A DNA stretch of 64,000 nucleotides from Drechmeria coniospora (lineage: Eukaryota; Ascomycota; Sordariomycetes; Hypocreales; Ophiocordycipitaceae). The translations under genes were made by a program, and so were the position numbers. Each line of letters starts with the position of its first letter. Position 1 is the stretch's first letter. Positions 1 to 13,340 of this stretch are shown in pieces. The DNA is taken from positions 7,351,222 to 7,415,221 of the forward strand of contig NC_054390.1 in assembly GCF_001625195.1 (NCBI RefSeq), given 5' to 3'. The notes under the pieces were generated by a model. That model ran no database searches. It had not been told where the DNA came from and saw only the letters and a list, made by a program, of their open reading frames with translations.

Positions 1-737
1 TCCATGAGCTCGACGCCCGGAGCTGGCCGGACGTGACGGCCTTCCTCGCCAAGGTCGCCGCCCTCTTCCCCGTCAACGTGGCCATCCAGGAGATTTGCGG
101 CGCCATCACGGCCGCCGAGGTCGGCATAGCCACATTCTTTCGCATCCCGCTCGACCGGTACGACGGCTGCGGCGACGTCACCATGCTCTTCGCCCGGGGC
201 ACATGCGACGCCGGCAACGTCGGCGTCCTCACGGGGCCCTGGTTCTTCAAGACGCTCGCCGACAAGCTGTGGTGGTCTCGACGGTCGCTCGCCGTTCAAG
301 GCTTCGAGTACCCGGCCACCGTCGACGGCTACTTCAAGGGGTCCAAGGACAACGGATGGGTCTTGTGAGTGGCGGTGCCTCCTCGTCCCTCCGTCGGGCT
401 CGCGCTGACCGTGACGAGTGCCAACGTCATCAAAAACAAGCTCGCGCGCTGTCCCGGCACGAAGCTCGTCCTCAGCGGTTACTCCCAGGGCGGCATGGTG
501 ATCCACCAGGCGGCGGCGGTCCTCGACAGGGCGACCATGAGCAAGGTCAGCGCCGTCGTCATCTTCGGTGACCCTTACTCGAAGCGGCCGATCAGCAACA
601 TCGACGCATCCAAGGTGAAGATTTTTTGCCACGAAGGTGATAACATCTGCGACAACGGCCCGCTCGTCTTGTGGGAGCACTTGAACTATGCCGAGGACGC
701 CGAGGATGCAGCGGATTTTATAATTTCCAGAATCTAA
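1..737 (+). CDS. Cutinase (5' end outside window)
   Basis: Secreted serine esterase of the cutinase family, which hydrolyses cutin and other polyesters outside the cell. The reading frame is open from base 3. I read exon 3..364, a 54-bp intron (GTGAGT donor 365, AG 417-418) and exon 419..737, giving 226 residues of the C-terminal part. The nucleophile motif GYSQGG is present, followed by the catalytic Asp context CHEGDNIC and the His context HLNYAEDA, so the Ser-Asp-His triad looks intact. The segment LFARGTCDAGNVG matches the oxyanion-side strand of the family. The frame ends in a normal TAA. The signal peptide and true start lie upstream of the window. Function is assigned from motifs; substrate is unknown. 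Confidence 0.9.
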
Positions 738-1680
738 CATTATCGTCTGCCCGGAATGGCCCCCACCATGGTCGTTATGCCACATCGTCCTCCCTTACCC
801 ATGTCGCCAGCCATCTCTGCCTGCAACATGTCGTCTTTGGACTGTTCGGGCACGACATGCAGCGTGACCATTCACCTGAAAATAGGCCGGACAATGAATG
901 AATGCTGCCAATGTGCCTCGATGGGAGGAGGAAGGCGGGTGAGGATTCCCGAGGGGAGGGGCCCGCTTTTGGTGGAGGCCCGCCTTGGCGACGAGGGCTT
1001 CCGTGTTGCGTCTCCACTCCTCCGTGTGCGGCTCCGTTCGGGCTCCCCGCGGGCTCCGTTCGGGCTCCCGAACGGCACCGGATGTCCTGGCCGCAAAGCA
1101 GGGTGACGGTGGCCGCGAGCCAGTGCCAAACCAACGACAACGCTCGTGGAGCAATCTTGGTTCTCTTTTATTTCTTCCCCACATCACCAACACGCCGGGA
1201 CCAGGCAAAGGGGTCCGTCCGTATTGCGAGGTAGAGTGCTGGTAGCAGAATGAAAAACATCCGCGCTCGCGCATGGGACCGGCGCGAACGATGGACTGGA
1301 TCCGTAACCAATTCTTGGCCAATCTCAAGAGCGAACCGTCGGACCAAAATCCTTACCAGTTCTTGGCCCAGCTCCGAAGCGGGCACCACCAAGGCCACCC
1401 CTTCAGAGGCTGGTGCCGTAAGCGGAGTCGGGGGGAGGGGGTTCGGTCGCTGCTCATGAGTCAACATTTCCGTTGCTGAAACGTTGTCTACTGCCTTATT
1501 TTGACACCAAAAATCCACGCTAGGGTCTCCTCCACGGCCCACCCGTTATGTCCAAGCATGACAAACAACGACGAGGGAGACGAGAGTCGTCGGTGATCAC
1601 GGCCGCGTTTGTCCCGCCACTTGCATGCTGCGCTCAGTGGATAGAAACATGCTGGTATTAGGTAGTAGGTAACGAGTAGG
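738..1680. other. Intergenic, no gene seen
   Basis: Only short overlapping frames in several phases, none with family resemblance. An 18-bp GC-rich direct repeat (GGCTCCGTTCGGGCTCCC) occurs at 1030-1047 and 1052-1069. The first part is presumably the 3' UTR of the cutinase gene. Confidence 0.5.
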
Positions 1681-2641
1681 CAGGCGGCAACAGGTACTAG
1701 GTAGGTACTAGTTACCTACCTAGGTAGGTAGGTACTGGGTGTTGGTGGGCAAAGGCAACATCGCTGTACAGTGCTGCTCGTCGTTCCCACCAGGTATTCA
1801 CATCCGTACCAGCGTGCCGGCTTTGTTCATCAACGGAATGGGCACGAGCGTTGCACGCGCACTTGCGTGAACACGTACGCATCGTGATTCAGAATCGATA
1901 GAGAGCATCGGCCCGTACGGCTCTGTTCCAACCCAAGCCAGCGGCGAGAAGCACGACGGGCGGGACGGGGACATGCGGCGGAGGGTAATGTTGCTCTTGG
2001 CGCATCCCCCCAGGGGTTACTGGGCGCCCCGTCCAGTGCGGTGCCCCCCGAGAGATGCCGTTACCATCACTGCTGAGACGGAGTGGCTATGCCTATAAGT
2101 GCCCCCAACAGCGCTTGATATTAGGTCAGTAATAATACTAATACGTACTAGGTAGGTTCATAATAGTAGGCAACTCTTTGGTGCACGTACGCCTACAGCA
2201 TGCCACTGTAGGTACTAGGTTAGTAGCCTAGGCCTGCCAGTGAGTACTATTACAAGTAGATACATACCTGTAGCCCCCCTGTTTTTGAACAGTCACGGTA
2301 CATGATGTTTAGTATATTTCACAGCTATTCGGTGCTGTTACACACAAATTCGCGCATCAAAGTACTGTCAAAGGCTGGTTTGTAGTATAGCTTGCAACAT
2401 ATTGTAGCAATAGAACCGAGAAACAACTCTACCAGTCTGTACTTTGCAAACTATTGTATCGTAGACTTACCAGCCGGTTGTACAAAAACCCAACTGTCAA
2501 AGATTAACAGTACTGTTTATTACTTAACAGTCATTTACGCAGTTAACAGTAATTTGTATAACTAACAGCTGTTATTTCTTAATATATTGTCGTACCTAAT
2601 GATCGCTTTGCAAATAATACCAACTCTCGTTGCACCTCTAT

Positions 2642-2710
2642 CTGCCTCAATCACTGCCTCAATCGTGCCTTAATCACTGCCTCAATCGCTGCCTCAATCG
2701 CTGCCTTGAA
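2642..2710. repeat. 12-bp minisatellite
   Basis: About six copies of CTGCCTCAATCR in tandem with few changes (one unit is 11 bp). It directly precedes the 17-bp repeat. Confidence 0.85.
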
Positions 2711-2714
2711 GTAT

Positions 2715-2833
2715 GTTAAGCGACAATATATATTAAGTAGCAATGTATAATAAATAGCAATATATGTTACGTAGCAATATATGTTAAGTAGCAATGTATG
2801 TTGAGTAACAATGTATGTTTAGCGACAATATAT
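2715..2833. repeat. 17-bp minisatellite, seven units
   Basis: Seven head-to-tail units of exactly 17 bp, consensus GTTAAGTAGCAATRTAT, with substitutions but no length change. Confidence 0.9.
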
Positions 2834-3150
2834 ATTAGCGCAATAGTACCTTACTGTCTAGTATGCCGTTTGTACTCTGTATATACTATTGTATGTACTA
2901 GCTTTTTGTACTTCAACAGGCTCTTATATTAAACACTACATAATGCCTTGGGTTATTTTTGTATAGCTACTGTGTTTGTATTATAAATTACTGACCAGAA
3001 CGAAGGTGCTTCACATGATCGCCACCCTATCAGTCTGTTGGCACCTTGACATCCGGTTACGAGGCTGTCACGGAATAGGGCACGTACGCGTAGGTAGGCA
3101 CATGCTGTACGTGTAGGTCCTTGGCCTAGCAGAGTAGGTGTCCGCTGCTG

Positions 3151-4483
3151 TCGCTAGTGGGCAGGGGCGGCGGTACTCGTACAAAGGTGTACACCTTGGC
3201 CTGCCTCCAACCAGTACCACCCATGTACAGCGTACGCGTAGGAGCGCCCTCGGTGTACGGGAGGGGTACTCTCCGTCCTGACCGTTCTCTCGTAGCGGCA
3301 GGTAGCTGGTACTTTGGCGGTGCCCCCTCCCATCAGACTAGGACCGCGCCGGCTTCAAGGTTGGCCCTCTGTATCCGACTTGCTCAAGTGCGGCGACAAC
3401 CGGATCCACCGAGCGAAGGCGAATCCAAATCCGTATACGGACCAAGTGCGGCAACGACCCCGTGTTTACTCCTCCCTCCTCCCTCCTCCCTACACACCAC
3501 GACAGACCACACGACGACGGACCACACCACGCCCACGCCCTCCCTCGCCTTCGGCTCTCGACCGTCGTCGCTCGAGGTACCAGGTCCAGGGGATCCACCA
3601 CCCATCGTACGGTGCCGAAAGCGCAGCGTCCATGTCGCAGGCCGGAACTCGGGACCTCGGCTGCCTTCCTGGTCGAGGCCCTGGTCGATGCCCCCGTTTG
3701 GCTCCAAGTCGCCGACTTCACGCCCCAGCCAACCTCGCCGCCCCTCCGCCGGCCTTCTCTGCTTTCGCTCCTCGGGTCCTGCGCGACAAGCTCGTGGCCA
3801 GAGGGAGCGATGCCTTGACCGGCATAGCCCGCCGGGCCCTGGCCGAGCCAATCTCTCGCCCGCCCCTCGTCGTCGCATGGCAGCCTCGCCCTCACCCCCC
3901 CCCCCCCCCCCCAGCTATTCCCTCCGCGTAGGGACGACGCATGAGGCTTGAAGCAGGCTCTGGCTGGCTGACCTACGAGTGCCACACCGGTTGGCTCGTA
4001 CGGTACCTCGCGCGAGAGGCGAGACATGGTGCTTGGTTTGACTAGCTGCCCACGCACGCCGCACCACTGCGGTCATGTCCATCCAGTCCGCCCATGCCAT
4101 GTCATGTGCTTGCGGGACTACAGCACATCATATCTCTGCACCGACGCAAGCACGACGCACTAGCATTCGTCTCGCGCCAACGCCCGGGACCCCTTTCTGA
4201 CACGACCTTGGCCCTGATACTGAATCCCTCAGCTCGCCAGCCATTGCAAAGGGCGAACTCGGCATCGGCTCTTTATGTCGAGGCGAGCCGCATCCCGTCG
4301 TCATCTCGATCCTCGATGATTCGACGACCCTTATCCCAACCTTTTCTCCGACTCTGCCCATGCCCATTGGGGCAGATGCCCGCATCCCCGCCGAGCATGC
4401 AGTTCAGTTCATCATCTCAGGCCCCATCGACCGACTTCACCGGCCCGGCTGCTTGCTTGTAGCGAGCCCTGTAGGCGCCCATC
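3151..4483. other. GC-rich spacer, probable promoter of membrane-protein gene
   Basis: Long overlapping frames exist on both strands (up to 264 codons), but they are Pro/Arg/Ser-rich, low in complexity and match no family I know. I treat them as chance frames in GC-rich DNA. Pyrimidine tracts occur at 3466-3492 (CTCCCTCCT repeats) and a C homopolymer at about 3896-3914. Confidence 0.5.
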
Positions 4484-5966
4484 ATGGCAGGCCGACCGGG
4501 CGAGATGGATCTCTCCGATCTGTACTTTGGCGTCTTCATTGGCATCTTTCCATTCACCCTCGCCAAGATCGTCGACCAGACGACCGACATCCTCAGGGGT
4601 ACCAGGCGCGGTCTTCACAGTGCGTATCTCTACATGGTCTGGATCGAGCTGGTCGTCAACTTGACTTTCGCCATCATCACCTTTCTGTACCTCAATGACG
4701 CCATTCCTGGCAGGTACGTCGAGCCAGCCTGAAAGCCTCCCCCCTTCCCCTCCCCCTGCATGCCGCCGCAAGCCGACGCTGACGGTCCATCGCGAGCGGA
4801 CAGCCTCATGTTTTATCATGGCTCCGGTATGTGTCGCCACCATCTTGACCCCGTCGATTGCACACAAACGATGCGCGAGCCTGCCCTTCCACGCTTCTTC
4901 TGCGATTCCGACGTAGATGAACAAGGAATATGCTGATCATCGGTCCGCCCAGTGCTCCTGTGGGCTATTCAGACCCAACTGCTGTCCCAGATCATCGCCA
5001 ACCGAGTTTCGCTCATCATGTTCAACAAGCGCAAGTCACGTTGGCTCAGGTTCGGCCTCTTCGTCTCCATCGGCTTCGTCAACGTCGCCGTTTGGGTCAT
5101 CTGGACCCGCGCACACGTCGAGACGGCGACACCGACCGACATCACCGTCAACAACTACTTCGAACGAGCGGAGAAGATCTTCTTTCTTGTCGTCGATCTA
5201 AGCCTCAACTTCTACTTCCTCTACCTCGTTAGAACGGGCTTGATTTCCTACGGCCTAACAAAGTACTGGCGACTGTTTCGCTGGAATGTTTTCATGGTCT
5301 TTCTTTCCACCACCATGGACGCCCTTCTGCTCGCCTTCCTGAGCCTACCCAATCCATATCTGTACGTCCCTTCTTTCCTTCCCTTTCCCTTTCCCTTTCC
5401 TGCGCTGGCTGGCCCCAATCCTGTGCCGTGTGCCGTTCGCTAATCATGTCGGAAGATATGTTCAGTTTGCGCCCGTCGCATACATCGTCAAGCTTCATAT
5501 TGAGCTCACCATGGCTTCGCTCATAGGCAAGGTGGTGCAGAGCGACAACAACGACCTGGACACGAGCTACGTCGACGAGTCGCGAATCACTCGAACCGAC
5601 AGCCACTCAAACTACGTTCCCTTCCCGAGCCGGAGTGGCGGCACGGCAGGATCACGGAGAGCCAGTGCTCAAAGCCGCCTGGCCGGGAACCAGGGGGACG
5701 TGCATGCGGGAGGCTCTAACCCGTACCTTCACCTGGGCATGTGTCCCGAAGAAGACAGCGTTAGCATCTCACGAGAGGACACAACAGCAGCCGTCGTGAC
5801 GGAAAATGACATGGAGAGGGGCGAAGCCGGCTGCAACGATGGCGGCGACATTCCAGGGAGCCCGAAGGCGGAGACCAGTTCTGGGACGTGCAGGCCACCG
5901 ACGACCGACACCAAGTCCGTCACGGGTCACTCCACGAAGGGTGAAGAAGGGGAGAAGGCCGAGTAG
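4484..5966 (+). CDS. Fungal multi-pass membrane protein of unknown function
   Basis: Four exons: 4484..4713, 4804..4826, 4953..5361, 5456..5966, 390 residues. The 23-bp second exon restores the frame between LNDAIPGR-type and VLLWAIQTQ-type sequence. All donors are GTACGT or GTATGT. About seven hydrophobic segments are spread over the first roughly 250 residues, ending in the conserved stretch YVQFAPVAYIVKLHIELTMA. The last 130 residues are polar and Ser/Gly-rich, probably a cytosolic tail. It resembles a family of fungal integral membrane proteins with a receptor-like seven-helix layout that carries no functional name. I infer a membrane location and do not assign a ligand or activity. The ATG at 4484 is the first in frame; a second Met lies seven codons later. 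Confidence 0.82.
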
Positions 5967-7267
5967 GCTAGGTTTATTATACCCATTCATCAACATATAG
6001 ACACATAGACTGCATAGATACCACTGCGAACTGAATTGCGAGCAAGGTAAAAATATAACCTTCTTTAGACTTCTCTTTCTCTGCTTCCTATGTATATGGC
6101 ATCTTTTAAGAGTGCCCCCACACACAATCTGGTTGCTATGCATACTGTTATGACATCTTTCGGTGTCCCCACACATCCGAGCGAGCAACCAGTGGTCTTC
6201 GCGATATGCGTACAGAAAACATGCGTCGGATTTGCCAAATATTCTTACTTGGGCATTCATTTCATTGAATATTCCTCATGTCATCCCTCATCCAGTGGCA
6301 GGGCGTGGCACTAAGGAATCTGTACACGAAAACAAGAGCACGGGTATAATATGTGTGTGCCTGTACGGAGTAGTCCGAGTTGGATTGTGAGTGGGATTTT
6401 TCAGCTACCTTCTGTCACCGTCAAGCCGGATAGGGAGAGACGTGGCTTCGGAGAAATGAAATGAGACTTGTTGAAAGGCATGTACTCATCCGTCGTCGTA
6501 TTTCCATGCAATGAAAAACGCCAAAAGCCAAGTGTGCGCCTGCAAAGGACAGGAATGCTCCCCCCGGTCTAGGCCAGGTTTAGGCCGGATCTTCCTGAAA
6601 GAGTGTAGGTAGTGACTAACAACAATACGCATACATAACTCAAACTCACCCATTCATTCACACGTTCATTTCGTGAAGGGATTGTCCGCGAACCACGGTT
6701 TGTGCGACGGAAGCAATCGGCAGTAGGGGGGGGGCTTTGTAGCGTTCTGTCCCATCCCTGATTCTCGACATCTCCTCCTGAACATTGGACTTCACTTTCC
6801 CATCCCGTAAAATTCATCATCCAATTTCTACTCATTGCCATGGCGCTAGGATCCGGAAAGAAATGCATCGCATGCGCCGCGCATGATCATGGTGATACAT
6901 TGAGCGACTGGTAGCCAACAACAGGTACAGTCGACCAACATGTCAGGTATGCATCTGCTCGGTCAGCGACGAAACACAATAGACAAGGTAGGAAGAGCAT
7001 AAGCAGACAATGAGGAACATATTAATATTTGTTTTTGCATTATTCGAATTTATTCTTGAACTTTTGTCCCACCTCCTGCCAATCAGAAGCTACTGTACAG
7101 TTCAGCATGGCCGTCTATGTGCCCTCCTCTCCTCCCGGTTTTCTTTCTCTCAGCGCTCTGAGATGGGACTTGGATTATGCTGTCCCATCCATGCAAAATA
7201 TGCAAATGGAAAGATGCAAACAATGGTACACTCAACTCTGATCATGAATCCATCAACCCCTACTTTC
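5967..7267. other. Intergenic, convergent gene ends
   Basis: Space between the 3' ends of the membrane-protein gene and the GT2 gene. It has AT-rich stretches compatible with 3' UTRs. No frame over 100 codons looks coding. One TACGGAGTA motif lies at about 6365. Confidence 0.5.
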
Positions 7268-9697
7268 CTAGTTGCCCACCGTGGTGCTCACCGCCGTCAC
7301 GCTCATGGATCGGCCTGGCCGCCTTCCGTCCGGCCCTATCTCCGTCTTCTCTGGGGATACCTCGTCCAAGTGGAGAACGACTTCGACGACGTTCTCGTCC
7401 TCGACCACCTTGGGGTGTCGTTTGGCAAAGTATCGAGCGTACTTGTAGATGGACCAGTAGCAGCTCAGGACGTTGACAACCGTCAGCGCCACCTTGAGTG
7501 GTGTCTGAGCACACATGTCAGCATCCATCTTCATTCATTCAGCGGTGGCGGACATACGTAGTAGAATGTAATCATGCCTAACCCTACCCGTTCCTTTTTG
7601 AGACGCAGGTGTAGCTCGTTGAAGATGATGACGTTGACGTAATAGAGCACCAGCACCGCTGCTATGACGCACCCCCAGAACATGGGCCGGATGATGAGAG
7701 AGATGGGGAGGACGAAAGGGGTGAGCAGATATATGATCGTTTCAAACACCTGTCATTCGCTGTCAGGGCGTGCCGGTGCGAGCAAGGACGACAACATCCG
7801 CAACGACGACGGAAAGCCGGGTTTGCGTTGATTGCATGGACAGGGGCATGATACCTCGGCAAAAACAAACAGCTTGGCACCGGGCTCCCACCAGAGCAGC
7901 TTCCAACTGCCGATGATGTAGCCCATGTTGTACCACAAGCCGTTGACGAAGAAGAAGTTCCACCTCATGAATCTCTGCTTGAACACAGTCATCTCCCCGA
8001 AGCCACCACGGCTGCCCCCAGAGCTGAAGAAGACGGCGGGCGGGGTCTCAGTCTCGACGAAGACGGCCGAGCACATCTTGATGCGACCCCCGAGCCGACG
8101 GCAGCTGTGGCCGAAGAACCAATCCTCGGAGACGGAGAAGCCCGGGTGGTCGTGGAAGATCTTGATGAGGAAATCACGATCCCACAGGGCGATGGCGCCG
8201 TGCGGGAACGTCGCGCTCCCGATGACGCCAGCGAAGCAGCGCTGGAGACCCGCAAGCTTGTACTCGAGATCCTGCGCTTGCTGGCACAGATTGCCTTTTG
8301 ATGCGTCCGGACCAACGCTCTTGATGGTGTAGCCGATGGACTTGATCCTGTCCGTCAGCCGATCGCTGACGACGGGAAAGTTGGGCGGCAACGCGCAGTC
8401 ATCGTCGATCATGAGCACGTTTTGAAACTCCTTGGCGGCGTAGCAGCCGACGAATTGAGCGACGATCTTGGAGCCGACTGGGCACCATATGTGATTGACG
8501 CCGTACGGCCGGCAGATTTCCTCGGTCTCGTCCAGGGGCGTCGGCGAGTTGCCGTTGGCGATGACGAAGATGTGCGACGGCGGAAAGGTCTTGAGGGCAG
8601 CCACGAGGGTCGGCCCGACAATCTGGGCCGACTTGTAGCAGGGGATGAGCAGAGCGGTGCTTTGAACGTTCGGGTCGCTCCCCGGCTCCGTGGTCGGCAG
8701 CTCCGGCGCCGGCGGCGGGTCCTTTTCAAACAGTATCAACAACGGGGCATAGGCGTATCTGCGAGGACAAGGTCTGTCAGCCACGCACCACTTCCAGAGG
8801 AGGTTGCCCTAGGCATCTTCTTGGACCGACCGGGCCTGGATCCTAGACCCGAGGGATGGAGTGAAAGCAGGCAAGGGCAGGCAAGGAGTAAGACTGGGGA
8901 CAAAGGAAAACGCACATGACGGTGAGGGTGATGCAGATGACCAATCCAGTGATGACGGCGACCGTCTCCATGGCATCGCGAAGCCAGTGGACGGCCCCTT
9001 TCCAGAGCGGGATGCCGATGAGGAGAAAGTAGATCAGGACGACGAGAAAGGCGTAAAAGCAGTACTCAAACACCAGCTGTGTTGTCGGTTTTCTCTCGAG
9101 CTGCTTCCCTCTGACCTTGGCCTTTTCGTAGAGATCGGCCAGGGTTCCCCTGCGGCTACGTCTCCGGGCGGATCCATGCTGGTCGGGGGCGATCATGATT
9201 TCCTCGTGCCGGCTGCTGGCATGAGTAGCGCTAGGCTGCAACGGCGTTTGTCCAAAGGAACCGCCGACGGAAGCGCTCGACGGCGGCGACATGGAGTAGC
9301 TGCTTAGCGAGCTAAAAAGGGCGGACTGTGGTACCTGCGGTTCGGGATGGGCCTCATCGTCCTCGCCATCGTCCCGGCCCGCCGCCCTCTTCTCCTCGTC
9401 CGAGCCTTCGCCACCGGCGGGCTCTTCGGGGATATCGGCACAGCTTGGGATGCGTAGAGACCTGCCTCGGCTACCACGTGGCGAGATACCATCCAGAGCG
9501 ACGCTGGCCGTCCGGGGAGCGGGACCGAGGAGGAACCGACCGACGTGATTACTGACGGCTTGCTGAACGGGGCCGTTGACGGCATTGTCGGCATCTGATT
9601 CAGAACGGCGCCGGGTATGGCTGGCATTCGATATTTCGAGGATGTGTCTGGGTATGGAGATGTCTGCCACCACAGACGTTCTCATCCGGTGAGCCAT
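7268..9697 (-). CDS. Processive family 2 glycosyltransferase (chitin/hyaluronan-synthase-like)
   Basis: Membrane polysaccharide synthase. Exons on the minus strand: 9697..8916, 8758..7855, 7749..7558, 7504..7268, 704 residues; introns 157, 105 and 53 bp. Residues 1-200 are low-complexity and Ser/Arg/Glu-rich, probably a disordered cytosolic tail. Two hydrophobic segments follow (about 205-265). The GT2 core has IDDDC (about 378-382, UDP/metal binding), SEDW (about 471-474, catalytic base) and QRFMRW (about 522-527), the QxxRW motif of processive synthases. Three or more membrane segments follow. These are the D, D, (E)D, QxxRW residues of cellulose, chitin and hyaluronan synthases. It resembles the fungal GT2 class linked to hyphal growth on surfaces more than true chitin synthases, which are larger. 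The product polymer cannot be told from sequence. Confidence 0.88.
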
Positions 9698-12600
9698 CTT
9701 GTACTGGCAACTCGTCGTCGAAATCTATGCTCTCCCATACATCCTGCGGACCGGGCCGGCGTGGCACGTGGAAGAGCGGCAGCGGTTGCTGGATGGTGGA
9801 ACCCGATGTCAGGAGTTGAGAGTCGAAAGTCGAGAGTCAGGATTCAGGACTCGGGACGCGAGTCGGAGTCAGGAGAGGCGAGGCGAGGCGACCCAGGAGG
9901 ACCGGCCCGTTTCCTATGCTTTACGCGGCGCCAAGTAGCAAGGGCGTGGGAAAACAGCATGGCCGAGAATGATGGCCGTACGGGGGCTGATGATTTGCGT
10001 GCAAGATATTCTTAGCAACGGAAGTTGGCCTTGCTGCCGTTTCCGGGCACAAGTCGACGTCGGGCCGGCTTGTGCATCCAAGGCAAGTACGGACTGCACC
10101 GCTCACCTCCATCTTGGCCCAGTCCAGGATGGAGGAGGATACTATGACGAATTTGACAAGCCATGATGTTCTCGGCCGCACTTCACCCACTTTCCAGTCC
10201 AGGCACAGTCGAGGTCGAGGTCGCTTCTTTCTTATCCGAAAGTGGCCAACAGCGATGGTGAAATCGGCATTCGGCTGGGGCGATCGATACCGTATCAGTG
10301 CAGCACGTACGAGTGCGGCGGCGGGATATACGCAGCAAACCCACCCATTCCAGACATTCCAGAGAAGCGGTCGCATCAACCGACGACGGCAGATCTAGAT
10401 CGTCCAGGAGGGGGAGGGGGGGACGGTCAGTTTTCTCAAATATGACAGAACAATGTCCCCGGCACTCGGGCAGCGATGAAGTGAAGCTGACTTGATCCTT
10501 CGATCATGGACCTCGCCGAAACCATTGCTGGGAGTCATCGTTTGCCATTCTGCCAGCTCAGCTCGCGGGAAGCCTCGCCGCCCCATCCCCACCGGGCCGA
10601 TGTTTTCACCGAGTCTGGAATCGGAAGTCGCAAAGTCTGCTGCCGTCTGGCGTTTGACGTCTCGAGTCTGGACCAGTGAGTTGTTGGGGGTACGAATACC
10701 AATGCCAGAGTCGTCGGTCGTTAGCTGCACGCCTCGTCCATTTTCGTCAGCCATCGACGAGGGTTACGTGTAGGCGCGTGGAAGTGCCTCCCCTTTTTTA
10801 CATGTACAAGTACCTGCGCACGTACTGGAGGCGAATAGGTACATGCGAGCGCCACACGGCGCGGCCAGCGCCACACACCTTCACTCCCTCGGAGCCTCGC
10901 AAGGGATAATTCAGATGTAGGTACTCCGTACTAATAATACATGTGCATGTCCTTCAACAGGTCGAGGTGCATGTACACAAAGATGCATGTCACTGTCCAA
11001 GTATGGGAGTTGTATTTTAAGCAAAGGAAAGGAAGTACGGAGTACGGAGTAGTCATGTGCGGATTACTGAGGAGGTACATACATCTTCCCCGTGTTGCCA
11101 TCGTACATGTACATTAAGAGAACAAGGAACCGTCGTATTACAAGGTATTCGCGAACTACTAATTGCATCATAATAGTAATGCACATGTCATGTACGGTAA
11201 GAGTACGGAGCACAGAGTACCATTATTGCAAGTAGTCGTCCTCGGGGTGCCCGTTGAGTTGATATTTCTTCATGACCGCATACGCATAGACACCAGAATG
11301 GCACTGCCGACTGCAACTCTGCCCTACCCATGACCATGACAGTAGATGTAGATGGAGCCGAATGCGAGTAGTCCGTACCGTAGCCGGTGTCCCATTATTG
11401 TACTTGTTGAGCATTGGGAACGAAAGCAAGCAAAAAATCCATTAGTGAACGGGCCGGACTGCGTAGTGCGCGGAAGGCGGGAAGTGGGATGACGGACACG
11501 ATTCCTACTACCCTGTAGCGTGCGCTAGCTCTACGCCGCTTGGGATGCATACAGATAAATGCCTGACGAAATGACACATCCGCCCATCTACTCCGTACGA
11601 GCAGCATATTTCGCCATTCCCCCTCCAGTGCAAAGCTGAAAAGTCTAGCTCGCGAGACCTACCATGACTTAGCATCATTCGTCTGGCGAGAACGAAGGGT
11701 AGCGCCGATGGAACAACGTGGCTACCAACCGTGGCTCCCGTCCAGAGGCGGCACCATTCAGGAGTAATCCGTTTCTACACACCAGCCGTAGCTTTATGGC
11801 GTTTCCGTGGCGGCAGAGTTCCCCGGCCTCATCGATACCTGCACGATCATGAGTCGGAGTAATCGACCAAGAGGCATACGGTGCGTCCAGTTCAACCTCT
11901 GGGGTTGAAAAGCCGAAATCAAACCGGCTGCGTCTGGCTGCGTGTATTTCTAAACGTGGCCTCTGACCCTTGGCGTTCTGCCATGTCTCCAAAGACAGCA
12001 TTGATGATGTGTGAGAATGGCAGAACCCCAGCACTCACCTTGTGACCTTCCGACCCCGTTTCTTCATGACTCTGTAAAGTCGCCGGAGCCTCGGTCCGGC
12101 TCTGCAAAAGCGAATCGGCCCATGCGAGAAGTTGGAATCGACGCAAACGCCGCTCCATCAGCAGTCTGCTGTCTGCTGTCTGCTGTCTGCTGTGGACCCA
12201 TCGTCTCATTGTTGTCGCAACGGTCGCTTGTCGCGTAGACCTGTTGATCAACTTTTATTTGTACCGAGCGTCAAGTATTGCCGCCAGGCCCGTCAAGTTT
12301 GCGTCATTGGTATTTGCTTAGGAGACGTGCGTGAGCGTGCAGGTGTTGTTCAATTTGCAACACACTTACCAAAGGCCAGGCAGGGAATTTAACACCAGAT
12401 ATGGCTCGTGCCTGCCTCCATAACCTCCCCCCCTATCCCTATCATCACGTGCGTTCATCCTACGAAAATTTCCATTACCTTTCTCCAAGCCAGTCTCGCC
12501 CGTAGGCAGATGGTTGTATTCATCAGTTTTCTATTGAATCATCATTGCCAAGATCGGCTTCCATCCTCAGCAATCTTGCAGACGCCCGCATGCTACTTCT

Positions 12601-13340
12601 CGACGACACCAGCGCGATCCGACCTCAACGCTTAACGACAGGCCCTACATGAGAACCCTTTGGAGGATCCAAGGCTAGGATCAGACAGCGACGTCTCAAA
12701 AAATTGCATCGAGAATCGGGGTGATGAGTATAAGCCTGGCCATGGTGCGGCCCGGCGGATGGAGAAACTCTAGCAGTCGGCCCTCGCTGCACGAAATCTT
12801 TCCGCCAGAATCATGCAGCTCCTGGAAAGATCGATCCGGTAGAATGGAGACGTTCTTGCAGTCGACCTTGGTACCGGAAGCTCACCGCACGCTCTCCTTC
12901 GTCGAATCTACCCAATTCTGACCCCGAATGGACATGTTCATCAGATGACGATGGAGCATGGCGTATGCAGAGAAAACATGTACCAAGGGATTCCAGCAAA
13001 ACGGCTGAGCCTTGATAGCCTTGGTCCTCGCCACTCCAAATTGTATGGGGGAGTTTGAGGATGACGACAGTCCACGCCGCGGATGCCGTTGATTCATCGT
13101 TTGTGAGAGTATGCGGCGTCCTTACGCCGCTAGCCTTGGCTGTGAACATTCGTCAACGCTTGAGAGCATTCATCAGAGCCCACTCGACGGCATTGCTGAA
13201 GCCTTGGAGGACCGAGGCTGATGGCTACCGGCTTCATCACGGCGCGTCATCTGACTGCATACCCGCATTAACCATCCCAGCATGCCACGTAGTGTAACCT
13301 CGTTCTCGTCAAACCCCTCACTGCGTCGTCAAGCCGAGGA
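9698..13340. other. Long intergenic region without a supported gene
   Basis: Shared upstream region of the GT2 gene (minus) and the Atg22-like gene (plus). It holds a degenerate GAGTC/AGGCG repeat tract (about 9820-9890), several TACGGAGTA/TACTCCGTA motifs (about 10921, 11036-11051, 11206, 11588) and a 7-bp tandem repeat at 12164. Small frames (for example 10395..10754 minus, 119 codons) show no family features and I do not call them. Confidence 0.5.
12164..12191. repeat. 7-bp tandem repeat (GTCTGCT)x4
   Basis: Four perfect copies of GTCTGCT in a gene-free stretch. Confidence 0.85.

Larger units (their letters stand above)
1681..3150. other. AT-rich, repeat-filled spacer
   Basis: No coding frame. 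It starts with TAGGTAGG/CCTACCTA palindromic stretches (about 1690-1735), then falls to strongly AT-rich DNA from about 2090 to 3000 with recurring AACAG(T) words and two minisatellites. TG and CA are about equally frequent here, unlike in the transposons at the right end. It may be an old decayed repeat, but no transposon protein is recognisable. Confidence 0.5.

Noticed and set aside
3157..4057. Overlapping frames of up to 264 codons on both strands
   Set aside because: Low-complexity Pro/Arg/Ser composition, no family resemblance, mutually overlapping; typical chance frames in GC-rich DNA.
10395..10754. 119-codon minus-strand frame
   Set aside because: No domain, no splice context and overlapping frames on the other strand; insufficient support.
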